Positions 10,555-20,712 of a DNA stretch of 64,000 nt are shown here, piece after piece; the stretch's first letter is position 1; every line of letters begins with the position of its first letter. The stretch covers positions 124,001-188,000 of the forward strand of contig NC_134764.1 in NCBI RefSeq assembly GCF_050436995.1, in the 5' to 3' direction. Below the pieces are notes generated by a model. The model was not told the origin of the DNA and did not search any database. It saw only the letters and a list, made by a program, of their open reading frames with translations. Both the position numbers and the translations under genes were made by a program. The stretch is from Anticarsia gemmatalis. Its lineage: Eukaryota; Arthropoda; Insecta; Lepidoptera; Erebidae.

Positions 10555-11880
10555 AAATAAGATGAACAATATTTGATGGGATTACATTTGAATTACTGTG
10601 ATCACTGCAGTTACAGTTTTGTCATCTTGTGTTATTTTTTGTAGTTACTTATAGGAGCGTGAATAGGGCGACTTTTCGCGAAGAAGGTTTGTAGAAGTAT
10701 ACGCGAAGCGGGGCTTTTTTATTCAATGTTCTGAGAGCCTTGTTAAAAGTTTTGTGTGTGTTATCTTAAATAATGTAGGACAGAAGTCGGCAAACGTGGA
10801 GATGTTATTTCTTTATAAAAATTCGCAAATCTCTAGACGCGGAACCAATGCTTGTATTCAACTATACAACCCTATTTTGTACCAAGCTACGTTTCCTAGA
10901 AGTAGTTCGTAGATAGTCCACTGTGATTTAACGACCCAATCGTCATCTATAATGTATTCAGTGATTCCTACTGAAACGACCTTGTAACTGTAATTCAGGT
11001 TTACAGTTTAACATCTATTATAAAATACCTAGAACTGTGGAAACTGATTTTGTAACTCGTTGAAAATTTGTGTAGTTACCTTGTATACTAAAGCTTGGTA
11101 TGTGAATTCAATATCGTGATCAATCAAAATAGTTTGTTGAGGGATTCTAAGAAGCATGACCCACTGTAATAATGCCAGCTCTTTTGGGATTACCCATCAA
11201 AGTAGCACAAAATACCCCTTTATAACTGAGACCCTAAAATGAGACATCCAAAAAATTCTTCAGTGCACAAAAACTGGCACACCAAAAAAGTAAAAAGCAT
11301 TCATTTATTGTGCTCAAAGTTCCGTTGTACAGTGGCGGTCACAATATTCGACTGTGCATTATTATCGTCGCAGCGAGACGTCGTGTTTGTTCGTGTTTGT
11401 TCGCTTTTTGTCGGCTAATGTCGCCCCGGGGCCCGGCCAGCGCCGCGCGGGGCCCCGGCCACGGTTTTAAGCTTTTAATTAAACCCTTGACTGCTGTATC
11501 ATGCTCTCTTTCGTGTTGTTGGGAGATAAAGGATGTTGTGTATGACAGATGGACAATAAAAGAACATCCTGTTTTTATCTATTTTTGTTTGGTTACATAT
11601 TTTTGAATGCAAACACAGTTAGGTAAAATAAAACCAGTGGAATGACTTTTGTTTAGGTATATGGCGACTTTATAAGAGTTTATATGATTTTAAACAAATG
11701 TGATTTTAAAACCGCATATTTTTATAACCAGAGTATGCAAGTACTATAAATTACTAATCCACTCTTTTAAGTTTACAGACAGAGTTTTAAACAGTTATTG
11801 ACTATAATAAAAAAAAATCGAATATGCTTTGTCATACTTGAATCCGTTGGTTTTGTTATACAAATTATTATTTCTTTATA
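10555..11880. other. Gene-free stretch with a GC spike
   Basis: AT-rich unique sequence. At 11421-11463 there is an abrupt, almost purely G+C segment containing GCCCCGGGGCCCGGCC and GGGGCCCCGGCC. A plus-strand frame runs through it (11310-11606) but has no recognisable domain. Confidence 0.5.
11421..11463. other. Extreme GC-rich island, self-complementary
   Basis: About 43 bp, nearly all G or C, with repeated CCCCGGGG- and GGGGCCCC-type words that can pair with each other. The surrounding kilobase is AT-rich. Possible explanations are a CpG-rich regulatory element, a structured RNA element or an insertion of low-complexity DNA. None can be chosen from sequence alone. Confidence 0.5.
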
Positions 11881-12697
11881 CACTAGTCCCAAAAATTAAG
11901 GGATATAAAAAAAGAATCCAAATTTTTGGGTGATTTTCAACAAGCTGTAACTCCGAGAAAAATGGTCGTACAGAAAAAATAAAAAAAACAAATTGTAGCT
12001 CCAAGTGTCTAGTTTTTAGATATGACCATGAAAATTTTTTGTCATGGCCAGGTCTGGAGAAATCCTACGAAAAGTACCAAAAAAAAATTATTCCAAATTT
12101 TTTCCCTCCTAAAAAAAGGTCCACGGGCTTCAAAAATTTTTTTTTGATTCTTTCGTTCTAAAGTTCTTTTAGAAAATTTAATCTTCTTTAATTAGCTGTA
12201 TTCAGAAAGCCTGTACGACGATTTGCCACGGAGTTATCGTCAATCAAAGCAAAAAAGTTATTTTTGACTTTGATATTCAATAACTCCGGATTTAATGATC
12301 GTACAGGAAATCAAAGGAGGGTTTTGAAAACTGCACAATATTCTCTATAAGAAAATGTAAACATCTTCTGAGAAAAATTTTTTTTTTGAATTGAAAACTC
12401 GGACTGAAAAAAAGACAAAAATTCGCAAAATTAAGGATATTTGGATAACTTGGTATAACTTTGGATAAAATGGATGAACGAACGATATCGTCGGTAATTT
12501 TTCAACCTCAAAGTGTCCCCTAAAATCCCTCAAAAATTCAAAGCGCTGCGATTTTTTTTTCAATGTGCCCCGAAGCTTCAAATTCTTTGTTGTTGCAAAA
12601 ATCACCATTGTGAGCAATTTTGTGATTCTTATTCATTTTTTTAATAATTTTTTTTTCTCTCTAAAATCTTTATTTTTTTGATTAAAAAGCAAATCGC
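11881..12697 (+). repeat. Left arm of giant inverted repeat
   Basis: 817-bp arm. It contains three copies of a gapped motif TAACTCCG-N10-TCGTACAG, at 11947-11973 (plus), 12211-12236 (minus) and 12280-12306 (plus), all with identical spacing. The minus-strand 90-codon open frame at 12345-12617 is mirrored in the right arm. It is lysine/phenylalanine-rich and low in complexity, and I judge it non-coding. Confidence 0.85.
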
Positions 12698-12846
12698 GCG
12701 CCTATGCTCACTCCACGACATCGTCGAGCCCGATTGGCTTATGCGCATGACCATCACGATTGGGGTCGTAGATAGTGGACCAGTGTCTTATGGACTGACG
12801 AATCTCGATTTTGACTTCATGGCAGCGATAGACGATCTCTCGTTTT
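12698..12846. other. Loop of fold-back element, GC-richer
   Basis: A non-palindromic 149-bp segment between the arms, visibly richer in G+C than the arms. A minus-strand frame stays open through it from the right arm to a TGA at 12708-12710, with a protein-like stretch (for example IRHWSTIYDPNRDGHAH). A plus-strand frame also crosses it. It could be captured host or transposase sequence or simply an ancestral spacer. I do not recognise the peptide. Confidence 0.5.
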
Positions 12847-13666
12847 GCGATTTGCTTTTTAATCGAAAAAATAAAGATTTTAGAGAGAAAAAAAATTTTT
12901 TATTAAGAAAATGAATAAAAATCACAAAATTGCTCATAATGGTGATTTTTGCAACAACAAAGAATTTGCAGCTTCGGGGCACAATGAAAAAAAAATCGCA
13001 GCGCTTTGAATTTTTGAGGGATTTTAGGGGACACTTTGAGGTTGAAAAATTACCGACGATATCCTTCGTTCATCCATTTTATCCAAAGTTATACCAAGTT
13101 ATCCAAATATCCTTAATTTTGCGAATTTTTGTCTTTATTTCAGTCCGAGTTTTCAATTCAAAAAAAAAATTTTTCTCAGAAGATGTTTACATTTTCTTAT
13201 AGAGAATATTGTGCAGTTTTCAAAACCCTCCTTTGATTTCCTGTACGATCATTAAATCCGGAGTTATTTAATATCAAAGTCAAAAATAACTTTTTTGCTT
13301 TGATTGACGATAACTCCGTGGCAAATCGTCGTACAGGCTTTTTGAATACAGCTAATTAAAGAAGATTAAATTTTCTAAAAGAACTTTAGAACGAAAGAAT
13401 CAAAAAAAAATTTTTGAAGCCCGTGGACCTTTTTTTAGGAGGGAAAAAATTTGGAATAATTTTTTTTTGGTACTTTTCGTAGGATTTCTCCAGACCTGGC
13501 CATGACAAAAAATTTTCATGGTCATATCTAAAAACTAGACACTTGGAGCTACAATTTGTTTTTTTTATTTTTTCTGTACGACCATTTTTCTCGGAGTTAC
13601 AGCTTGTTGAAAATCACCCAAAAATTTGGATTCTTTTTTTATATCCCTTAATTTTTGGGACTAGTT
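12847..13666 (-). repeat. Right arm of giant inverted repeat
   Basis: Reverse complement of the left arm with occasional substitutions and small indels. The three mirrored motif copies are at 13241-13267 (minus), 13310-13336 (plus) and 13574-13600 (minus). The high arm-to-arm identity implies recent formation or continuing homogenisation by gene conversion. Confidence 0.85.
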
Positions 13667-13668
13667 TA

Positions 13669-14103
13669 TTAGTGACGCGGTGAACCAATTCTTGAGTTAT
13701 CATTTTCAAATGAAATAATCCGACAATCAAAACTTACTTAAATGACTTTTGCTTAGCCTTTAGAAATTATTTTTAGTATGAGATAAACATCGTAGTAAGT
13801 AATTCATGTTTACCTCTTCTAAGTCCTCGCAGTGTAATCAAAACGTTTACACAGTAATGGCTCTCCTCTCAGAGCTAAAGTGCAGCGTAAAGCGTCTGTA
13901 ATGAAATCAGAGCGCGGACACTAAGCCTCATCATAAGTCACTTCACTACATGGAATAAGTAATAGAGACCAAGTGCAATACACATTGGAACACTTGACTA
14001 GAAATTTTAATATCACGTGACTTTGTCCGCGTGGTGGACTTAAGACAAAATTTTCAATACAAGCATTCATCCCTTCTACTAAGCCATTTTCTCTTATTTT
14101 CGA
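13669..14103. other. Gene-free stretch
   Basis: Unique sequence immediately right of the fold-back element. The minus-strand frame 13921-14157 runs into the neighbouring Helitron fragment and has no recognisable domain. I see nothing else. Confidence 0.5.
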
Positions 14104-14236
14104 GATAAAAAGTGGCTTATGTTCTTTTTCAAGGCGAGCTAGCCATCTTTGTAACAAATTTCATTAAAACTGGTACAGTAGTATAGATAGACAGACAGAG
14201 TTACTTTCGTATTTATGATTTTAATATAATATTAGG
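14104..14236 (-). mobile_element. Helitron-like fragment
   Basis: The order of landmarks matches the intact copy at 4736-5226: AAATTTCATTAAAACTGG, TACAGTAGTATAGATAGACAGACAGAG, TTACTTTCG and then TTTATGATTTTAATATAATATTAG. The hairpin/CTAG terminus is missing and the microsatellite has shrunk to three units, so this is a decayed 5' portion. Strand is the Helitron orientation. Confidence 0.6.
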
Positions 14237-15990
14237 AATAATGTGTATAATTATATTATTTGTACGAATACAATTCTTACGTAGTAAATAACATAATAAT
14301 AAATATCAAGTGTACACCTACATGGTTTAACTTTATATAAAAAGCGATCAAATGCATAAAGAATGTGGTGCAATTAAGTTTGTTTCAAATGATATCGCGT
14401 TTTCCCGGAATGATAAATCAAAATGAAAGAAAAGAAACATATATTTATTTAGTGCATATCGCAATACACATCCATAGCATAACATCAACAAAATAACTAA
14501 CTAAACACAAATAACAGAGCCGCTAAAATGACTACCAAATAAATAAAATACTGGTCGTTCATAAATCTGTCAAAGCAGGATATCATTGCACAGCCGTTTC
14601 AGAAAAGAAATACCAAGTTCTAACATGTAGTGACCATTAAAATCAGCGCGTTCATACATATTGCAGGACGTATTACGCCGACTATTTGAGAGAGCCACCG
14701 TATTTTAAATTCACACTAAATGCAACATCAAACGTGTTCAAAATGGAAGACTCTTTGCCTTTTGAAGTGCTAATTTTAGAGGCGGAGTGTGCGGATTCTC
14801 TTTGCGAGTAAATCGGGCTGAAAAACATAGTGGCCAGCTGCTGAGCGAAGTTGTGCGAGGTGGTGCGAGGTCTTGCGGGACTGTGCGGTGCTGTGCTGTG
14901 CTGTGCTGGGTGGAGCGACGCGGCCACAAACAGTCTGGTAGTTTGCACATTTGACTGGCAAATTGTGATCGTTCGCAAACATTGCTTATGGTGCTCGATA
15001 ATTTGATGCGATCGTTAATTCTGAGTTGATACACAAAGGGGCTTAGTTTTGATTGATTTTAACTAAGCTATTGCAGCATACGAGCTCCTAAATAAGTAAG
15101 GCAGAAATCAAAGCGCCTAAATTCATATGAATTATTAGGTGATACCCAAATCTAAATCAATTAATTGAGTATTGCTTCACTAATTTCTCGAACTATACTT
15201 TTTTCGACATCAAAAGTTAAATACATTTACAAAAGCAACTTTATACTTTATCAAAATTATGCAATTAATACCTTAAATTAAAAATATTAAATATTTCTTG
15301 ACCTTTGACATCAAAACTAAAGCAGGTAACCAGTAACTTATAATCAAAAGCATCTCCATCAGCAGTTAGATAAAAAACCTATATTTTTTTCTTGTAGCCG
15401 GTGAAGCGAGGCGCCATCAAAGTTGTTAGAAGTCGGCAGGAATGCACTCAAGTTAGATTAGCCGAGTTTAAACGATACCACCAGTTAGATGTTTGCTTTA
15501 CGGTTAGAAGTTTAAAATAACCTTTTTTTTCATTTTGTTTCGACTTTTTCCGCAGAATTCCGGTGAGCTTCTTTTGTACGGTATAAACATTGTGCTATCT
15601 TTTCGGGTGCGTTCATAAATTTTACTTGTCAACCAGGTTAAACCTTAGTTACCAATCCATTGGGTAAAAATAATTATATTTAAACTCAACTACTCCATTA
15701 GCCTCGATAAACTAAATGTTAATTTTTTACAGCAATTTTATGCTTGGCACAGATAATAAATCTGCAACACTATTTCCACAGTCTCAATTCTTTTGAGCAT
15801 AAAATTCTTTAACAAATAAATGAATCAAAACAACAATTCTCGCCAATAGCCGTCACTTATTCGACACTAAACAGTTAGTTATAACTATAAAACGTACAAA
15901 CGCGCGGTCGAAGCAATTAAACTCTGCTTATAACATGAAACTTGCGTGGAACTAACTCAGTTATAATACGAATGACTTTGAGCCGACGAC
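14237..15990. other. Gene-free stretch
   Basis: AT-rich unique DNA with a G+C/GCTGT-rich patch around 14820-14930. Three overlapping minus-strand frames (14682-15034) exist only because of that patch. No RNA gene or exon is recognised. Confidence 0.5.
14881..14908. repeat. Short (GCTGT)n tract
   Basis: About five pentamer units (GGTGCTGTGCTGTGCTG) within a longer G/T/C-rich patch. It is a small simple-sequence repeat and explains the S/T/A/P-rich translations seen in overlapping frames on the minus strand. Confidence 0.7.
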
Positions 15991-15995
15991 GCATA

Positions 15996-16026
15996 GGGCA
16001 AGGGGGTGGAAGGGGGGAGTAGGGGG
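15996..16026 (+). other. Predicted G-quadruplex motif
   Basis: Four G tracts (15996-15998, 16002-16006, 16012-16017, 16022-16026) with loops of 3, 5 and 4 nt satisfy the canonical intramolecular quadruplex pattern. It stands in AT-rich DNA. Formation is plausible but untested. Confidence 0.6.
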
Positions 16027-16233
16027 TAAGTAATCGTATACAGTTTTATAACGTTTCCAGGTATTTCCTGTAGTTGCAACCGTTTAGGTGATCTAAGTTA
16101 TATTATATTTAACGAGCAAATATTTGTCGTTTTCTCTTCTAATAGCAGAAACCCATGTCATTTTCAGATAAAAAAATATAATTGTCAAATATACACTAAA
16201 ATGATTATGCTTGGTTACAGATTCGAACGTTGT

Positions 16234-16381
16234 ATGTACTATTACCTGACCTGGTAAGGGTTGCCGGAGTCCGATGGATGAGGGCGGCCCAGGACCGGTC
16301 CTATTGGCGCTCGATGGGGGAGGCCTTTGTCCAGCAGTGGACGATTCCCGGCTGAGATGATGATGATGATGATGTACTATT
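16234..16381 (+). mobile_element. 5'-truncated LINE with 10-bp TSD
   Basis: An exact 10-bp direct repeat ATGTACTATT (16234-16243 and 16372-16381) brackets a fragment of about 128 bp ending in a (TGA)n tail. The fragment keeps one open frame (16245-16355, TGA stop) containing RWMRAAQDRSYWR and GEAFVQQWT. This resembles the last residues of RTE/BovB-type reverse transcriptase ORFs, which characteristically end in short simple-repeat tails. It is a textbook 5'-truncated target-primed insertion and cannot move by itself. Confidence 0.75.
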
Positions 16382-16612
16382 GCCGTATACAGCAAAATCG
16401 TTCGGTATTCCAACTAATGGTGATTTTAACATTTAATTATACTTCATATTCATGTAATTAAGTTTCAATACACAAACGCATACTAATGAAAATTAGTTTC
16501 AAACTAAAGTGTAATAGAAATATAAATTATATTAATTCTTCAGCTTAATGTTAGAGACTAACAAAATAACAGACGAAAAATAAACTCATTTGAAACGAGG
16601 CACTGGCTACAA

Positions 16613-16691
16613 AAGCTGCTACATAAGTGCTACGCAGGTGCTACGGCGCATTCGAACTAATCCGCGTGTGTAGGAGTGCTACGCCGCGTAG
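16613..16691. repeat. Degenerate GCTACG-word cluster
   Basis: Repeated GTGCTACGC-type words at 10-12-bp spacing in a CpG-rich patch. The same word family, in one or the other orientation, makes up the clusters at 33124-33192 and 47211-47270. It may be a decayed minisatellite or a dispersed repeat. Confidence 0.45.
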
Positions 16692-17370
16692 CTCGTAATT
16701 AATAACTGTAATACTCGTTGGCTCTCGTGCACTCGCGGGAAAACCTTCGCTCTAAGAGACATTACGCACTGTCGACTGTCAAGGACTCACTCTTAATCCT
16801 ACTGAATTGCCAGTTGTTCAACTTTTTGTCCTACGTGAGCGATTAATGTGATGATTTGTATGCAATGTGACGCGATATACCAAAACGTGAGAAAACATTC
16901 ACTGATGGCTACATAAGGCAAATGATTAATTTGAGACATGTCATAGTTTGGACATCATTTAATGTGGTAGCTGCAGAAATTGAGTAAATCTTAATAACGT
17001 AGTAAAAATAGAGAACTCAAATTATTGCAATTCTGTTATTAACATAGTCATTAGCGTCATTTCCTACATCTAGTGTTATCGATTGGTGAGCGAGAAAAAT
17101 AATAAAAAAAAACATTTTTGCTAAAATGCTGTTTAGTTTTTCGTAAAACATTTCACGATAAGGTTAGGAAAACATGGTAATTAGTCCCCTCAGTATACTG
17201 CTATGGTGTGCAATTTCTCCATAACACTTCTGTGTAAATGTGTACTCAACGTAAACGAGTTATAATTTAACTGCATACGTTGTTAACGCGTGCGAATAAT
17301 ATCAAGTGGAAGCAATTATTACGAGTCAGTTTCACTGTATCAAATGTAAATTATATGTACACATAGTACT

Positions 17371-17407
17371 TGCCCGCGGCGTCGCCTGCGATAATTTCCA
17401 CGAATAT
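17371..17407 (-). mobile_element. Helitron 3' terminal fragment
   Basis: On the minus strand this reads as the hairpin-bearing terminus of the lepidopteran Helitron family (..GCAGGCGACGCCGCGGGCAAG), with CAAG in place of the final CTAG. Only the last 35-40 bp are recognisable. Confidence 0.4.
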
Positions 17408-17830
17408 AACTTCATTTTCTATGAAACTATTTTTTTTTTCTTCAACGACCAAACGTACCAAGAATCGCTCTTGTGATGCTGGGACTTTTACTATTTACAA
17501 AATATTAATTTTTTGTGGGCATCAAACGCACGAATTCATTACGCCATGAGTAGTACAACAAACAACGTCACAATCACTGAACCACGGAGCTGCCCTTACC
17601 TTCAGGTCAAAAGCATAACTTAAAAGTGATCAAAACGATTAATAACAATTAAAATTCCCACAAATGAATACTCATACGCATACGACCGACATCGGCCGCA
17701 GCCCGCTATCGGTCGCGCCCGACCGCTGTCAAATTTCATTTCAACTATAAATGAAACACTTTAAACTCACTCAATGCTTATTTAGTGGTGTATTAAATGC
17801 GACATTAAAATCTGTGGTAATAAATGTGCT

Positions 17831-17968
17831 CGATGCGGTGGGATGCGGTGCGATGCGATGCGATACGACGCGGTACGATGCGGTACGACGCGGTACGATG
17901 CGGTACGACGCGGTACGATGCGGTACGACGCGGTACGATGCCGTACGATGCGGTACGACGCAGTACGA
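17831..17968. repeat. 10/20-bp CpG-rich minisatellite
   Basis: About fourteen head-to-tail decamers based on CGGTACGATG. In the middle of the array they alternate with CGGTACGACG, giving a 20-bp higher-order unit. Three decamers equal ten codons, so long open frames appear on both strands (RYDAVRRGTM-like repeats). These are by-products and not genes. The array is dense in CpG and TACG and would be highly methylatable and length-variable. Confidence 0.9.
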
Positions 17969-18534
17969 ACGCCACCGCTCTTTACAGTAATGACTCTCAT
18001 AAACCGCGCTCTCAAATGAAACGAATATTGTTTACGCCAGACGTTTCAATTGAAATGTGATTTTTATTCGAGCGCTTTGTACAGAGAGATTGTTTCACTG
18101 AAATATGGATCATTTTATTTACGATACGAATGATACTTGTTTATAAATGACAAACATTTTGTTGAATAAGTATTGTTTTTAAAAAAATCTCTCTTATTTT
18201 AACCGCATTTATTGTCCAAGTCAATGCCCTGAGTTTGAAACCCACCGGAGCTCGGAGTTAAGTTGCGCGTGTAGTTTCATAGTTTAAAAATATATTACTC
18301 CAAATATAACACGTGTAAAGTTGGTGTATTTCATATACCTTTGTTGATACCACTGAGTTAAATGGGTGATAATTATAAGTCATAACATTTACAATTTGTA
18401 AAAGAGAGATTAGTAAATGAGTACATACTCACGATAAGAAATCTTATTTTATTTGTTCAGCCGCTTACCTGAAAAAAAGAAACATACATTATCATTTACA
18501 ACATTATAAATAAGATTTCTCGATATAAAAAAAA

Positions 18535-18655
18535 ACCTTCGCATATCTATTTACTAGTCATAAACTGTGTATGAAATTTCATCAAAATCTGCTCAATATT
18601 ACCTTCACTGACTAACAAACATCCAAACTTTCAACATTTACAATATTAGTAAAAT
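18535..18655 (-). mobile_element. Helitron-like fragment
   Basis: The order ATGAAATTTCATCAAAATCTG, then CTTTCAACATTTACAATATTAG, parallels the 5' half of the intact Helitron at 4736-5226. The microsatellite and the CTAG terminus are absent. This is an old, diverged copy. Confidence 0.5.
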
Positions 18656-19052
18656 AATAAACTACAAACTAAATGCAAATCGCAAATAAAGCCGAGTCTC
18701 CACTCGACCACCTTTAAAGAACGAATACAACGAAGCGGTTTTAAATTCAAACGTCAAGAGCAGATGTAGAAGAAAACGTTGTTTGTATTTGAACACAAAT
18801 CGTTTACTTGCAATTGATTTGAATCGCGAAGTAAATAGCAGTATAAATATTAGCGTTCTGTTTAGAGCTGTCACTTTACGTTACTTATTAGCTTAATGTG
18901 TTCGAGAATTGACGGCTTATTCGTATTTTAGGTAATGCTTGCTTATATTTTTTGGGTTTTCCTTCCAAGTGTTTTTAGGTATTTTTGCATTACAAATGGA
19001 TTTTGTGTTACTAAAGCTTTATTCATAACGAAGTAAAATTAGATCTGTTCAT

Positions 19053-19289
19053 AGCCGGTCGGTAAACGATCTGTGGATTAAGGAACCCTTGGCGTGGCTA
19101 TTCTACAGATCGGTGACCACATAGTGGTATTTGAACTGGGCGTCTCCATCCTTTGGAGGGCACGTAAGAAATCGGTCCCGGTTATAGTTTATTAAGATAA
19201 CAGTCGTTAAGCCACGTCTAAGGCCTACGGGCGTACTGAACAACTTGGACACTAGGTTGACTACTAACCATACGATAAGAAGAAGAAGA
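19053..19289 (+). mobile_element. LINE 3'-end fragment, (AAG)n tail
   Basis: Runs from GGTCGGTAAACGATCTGTGG through GGTGACCACATAGTGGTATTTG and AACAGTCGTTAAGCC to CTAACCATACGATAAGAAGAAGAAG. The last roughly 75 bp recur at 57692-57768 with close identity, which proves a dispersed family with a fixed 3' end. The simple-repeat tail and variable 5' truncation fit a non-LTR retrotransposon 3' UTR. I recognise it as a repeat common in moth genomes but cannot name the clade with certainty. Confidence 0.55.
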
Positions 19290-19714
19290 TTATCTTAAAA
19301 AGATTAAATTCTGAAATATTTATATATCATGTGGGAATTGAATTTACCACGGCCAGAAAAACCTTAACTACAGCACTTTCAATAAATTCCTTACGGAAAT
19401 CAAACGCACAATCCTTGCACATAGCGTAGTTATAACCACACAAATAACTTACCGTCGTCAACATATTCCAATATCCAATATACTTAATAAAACACAATTA
19501 AACCATCAGTGTATGTACGTGTCCCGGTAGTACGTTATGTCGCCGATGGTATCGTGCACAAGCCCCCGGCTTAAACCTTTCAGCGGGCTTTAACTTGGCC
19601 TGCGCTGTGAGCTCCCGGCTACGAGACTTGGCTATTGTACTGCTATACTTTTGATATACTTTACTTTAATAAACTTAAATTTCAGTACTATTATTATGTT
19701 GATGGTCATCTCAG

Positions 19715-19803
19715 GCGCGGAAGATCCAAACAAAGATGCCGGGATAACCTAGGCGTATATTAGGACTGGTCGGATCTTGCCGCCGATAGGGGGGATTGGC
19801 GAT
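19715..19803 (+). pseudogene. LINE reverse transcriptase C-terminus remnant
   Basis: The plus-strand translation contains RRGRSKQRCRDNLGVY, a stop, then DWSDLAADRGDWR. This matches the general pattern at the end of RTE/Jockey-type LINE polymerases (RGRPK-RW-D followed by W-LAQDR--W) with an internal deletion and a stop. It is a dead fragment, between two other LINE remnants (19053-19289 and 20086-20712). Confidence 0.5.
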
Positions 19804-19817
19804 GAGAGGATTTGGAA

Positions 19818-19850
19818 AGTCACCCAAATGCCCCTTGCATTTGGGTGACT
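19818..19850. repeat. 14-bp perfect hairpin
   Basis: AGTCACCCAAATGC, a 5-nt loop (CCCTT), then the exact reverse complement. It is located directly downstream of the LINE polymerase remnant at 19715-19803, so it may be a 3'-UTR recognition hairpin of that LINE or a terminator-like structure by chance. Confidence 0.8.
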
Positions 19851-20085
19851 ATACTTAATAATATTTTTCCTTAACTGTATTGATCTAATAAAGAACAAGC
19901 TATTATAGTTCAAATGCAGGCTAAACTATAGTTCCATGTATTCTGTAACTTTTTAGATATCACCCAACAGCGCAACACCCGACAGCGCAACACAAAGAAG
20001 GGTTATGTGATTATTTCTATTAAACAATAAAACATTGGATTCAACAAACTATAGTAAGTGTTTGTTACTTCCAAAGAGTTTTTAA

Positions 20086-20712
20086 AAGGCAGACCACGTT
20101 CGTCGCAAATACAACGTTTGCCCCTCGATCTCGGTCAAAACTAGATTAGCCCAAAGGTCTTTTTACTTCCTGGGAAATTATCTGTACAATAGACTGAACA
20201 AAATTCTGAATTTGTACCCAATGACGAAGAATGAATGCAAAAGGAAAGTTACACATTGGCTAAGTGATTTAGACTATGACGCTACTGAAAAAATTATTTG
20301 TACATTAAAGTAGATAATAAAACCATATTTTTCATATTTTTCATATTTTTTATGTTAATGTGGCACTACGAACACACTTTTACACACATCAGTTCATACA
20401 CACTATACACACACAATTCTCACACACTATTTTTCTTAATCAATAATATTTTCTTAATCTGTATTTAAATTGTCTCTCTATAATCATTGTTCTTTTGACA
20501 CTGTTTAAACAATTAGTTGTAGCTACTAAGTCATTTAAGTAATATCTAGAGGTGAGGCCTGGAGATCTGTCACACAGGTTTCGAACCTAGCTCAGACTCC
20601 AGCTCTCAACAAGGTTCCGCTCATGTAGTATCTATAATTATAAGAATACATTGTACCTTTTGAGAGAAATAAACTATATTTTATTATTTTATTATTATTA
20701 TTATTATTATAA
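20086..20712 (+). mobile_element. 5'-truncated LINE: RT C-terminus and 3' UTR
   Basis: A frame of 75 codons (20086-20313, TAG stop) reads through VKTRLAQRSFYFLGNYLYNR and NECKRKVTHWL. This arrangement is typical of the carboxyl end of CR1/Jockey-group LINE polymerases. It is followed by about 390 bp of AT-rich 3' UTR, an AATAAA hexamer (about 20669-20674) and a (TTA)n tail near 20690-20712. The 5' boundary is unclear. The segment 19961-20085 may belong to it but contains stops and frame changes. It is non-autonomous. Confidence 0.6.

Larger units (their letters stand above)
11881..13666. mobile_element. Giant fold-back (snapback) DNA transposon
   Basis: Two arms, 11881-12697 and about 12847-13666, are reverse complements with only scattered mismatches (two 90-codon mirror frames inside them differ at four residues). 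They surround a 149-bp loop. The outer ends read CACTAGTCCCAAAAATT (left) and AACTAGTCCCAAAAATT (right, reverse complement), and each is flanked by TA. This fits a Tc1/mariner-type TA target duplication. No transposase is encoded. If transcribed it would form a stem of about 800 bp of double-stranded RNA. The alternative is a fold-back element of another superfamily. The structure is certain; the superfamily is inferred. Confidence 0.8.

Noticed and set aside
12345..13202. Two 90-codon frames (12345-12617 minus, 12930-13202 plus) that are almost identical
   Set aside because: They are the same sequence seen in the two arms of the inverted repeat. The composition is AT-driven and lysine/phenylalanine-rich, and no domain is recognised.
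14682..15034. Three overlapping minus-strand frames of 68-98 codons
   Set aside because: They arise from a G/C/T-rich low-complexity patch including a pentamer repeat. No frame has a recognisable domain.
17751..18060. Repeat-rich open frames on both strands
   Set aside because: They are a by-product of the 10-bp minisatellite (three units equal ten codons), and all three such frames overlap.
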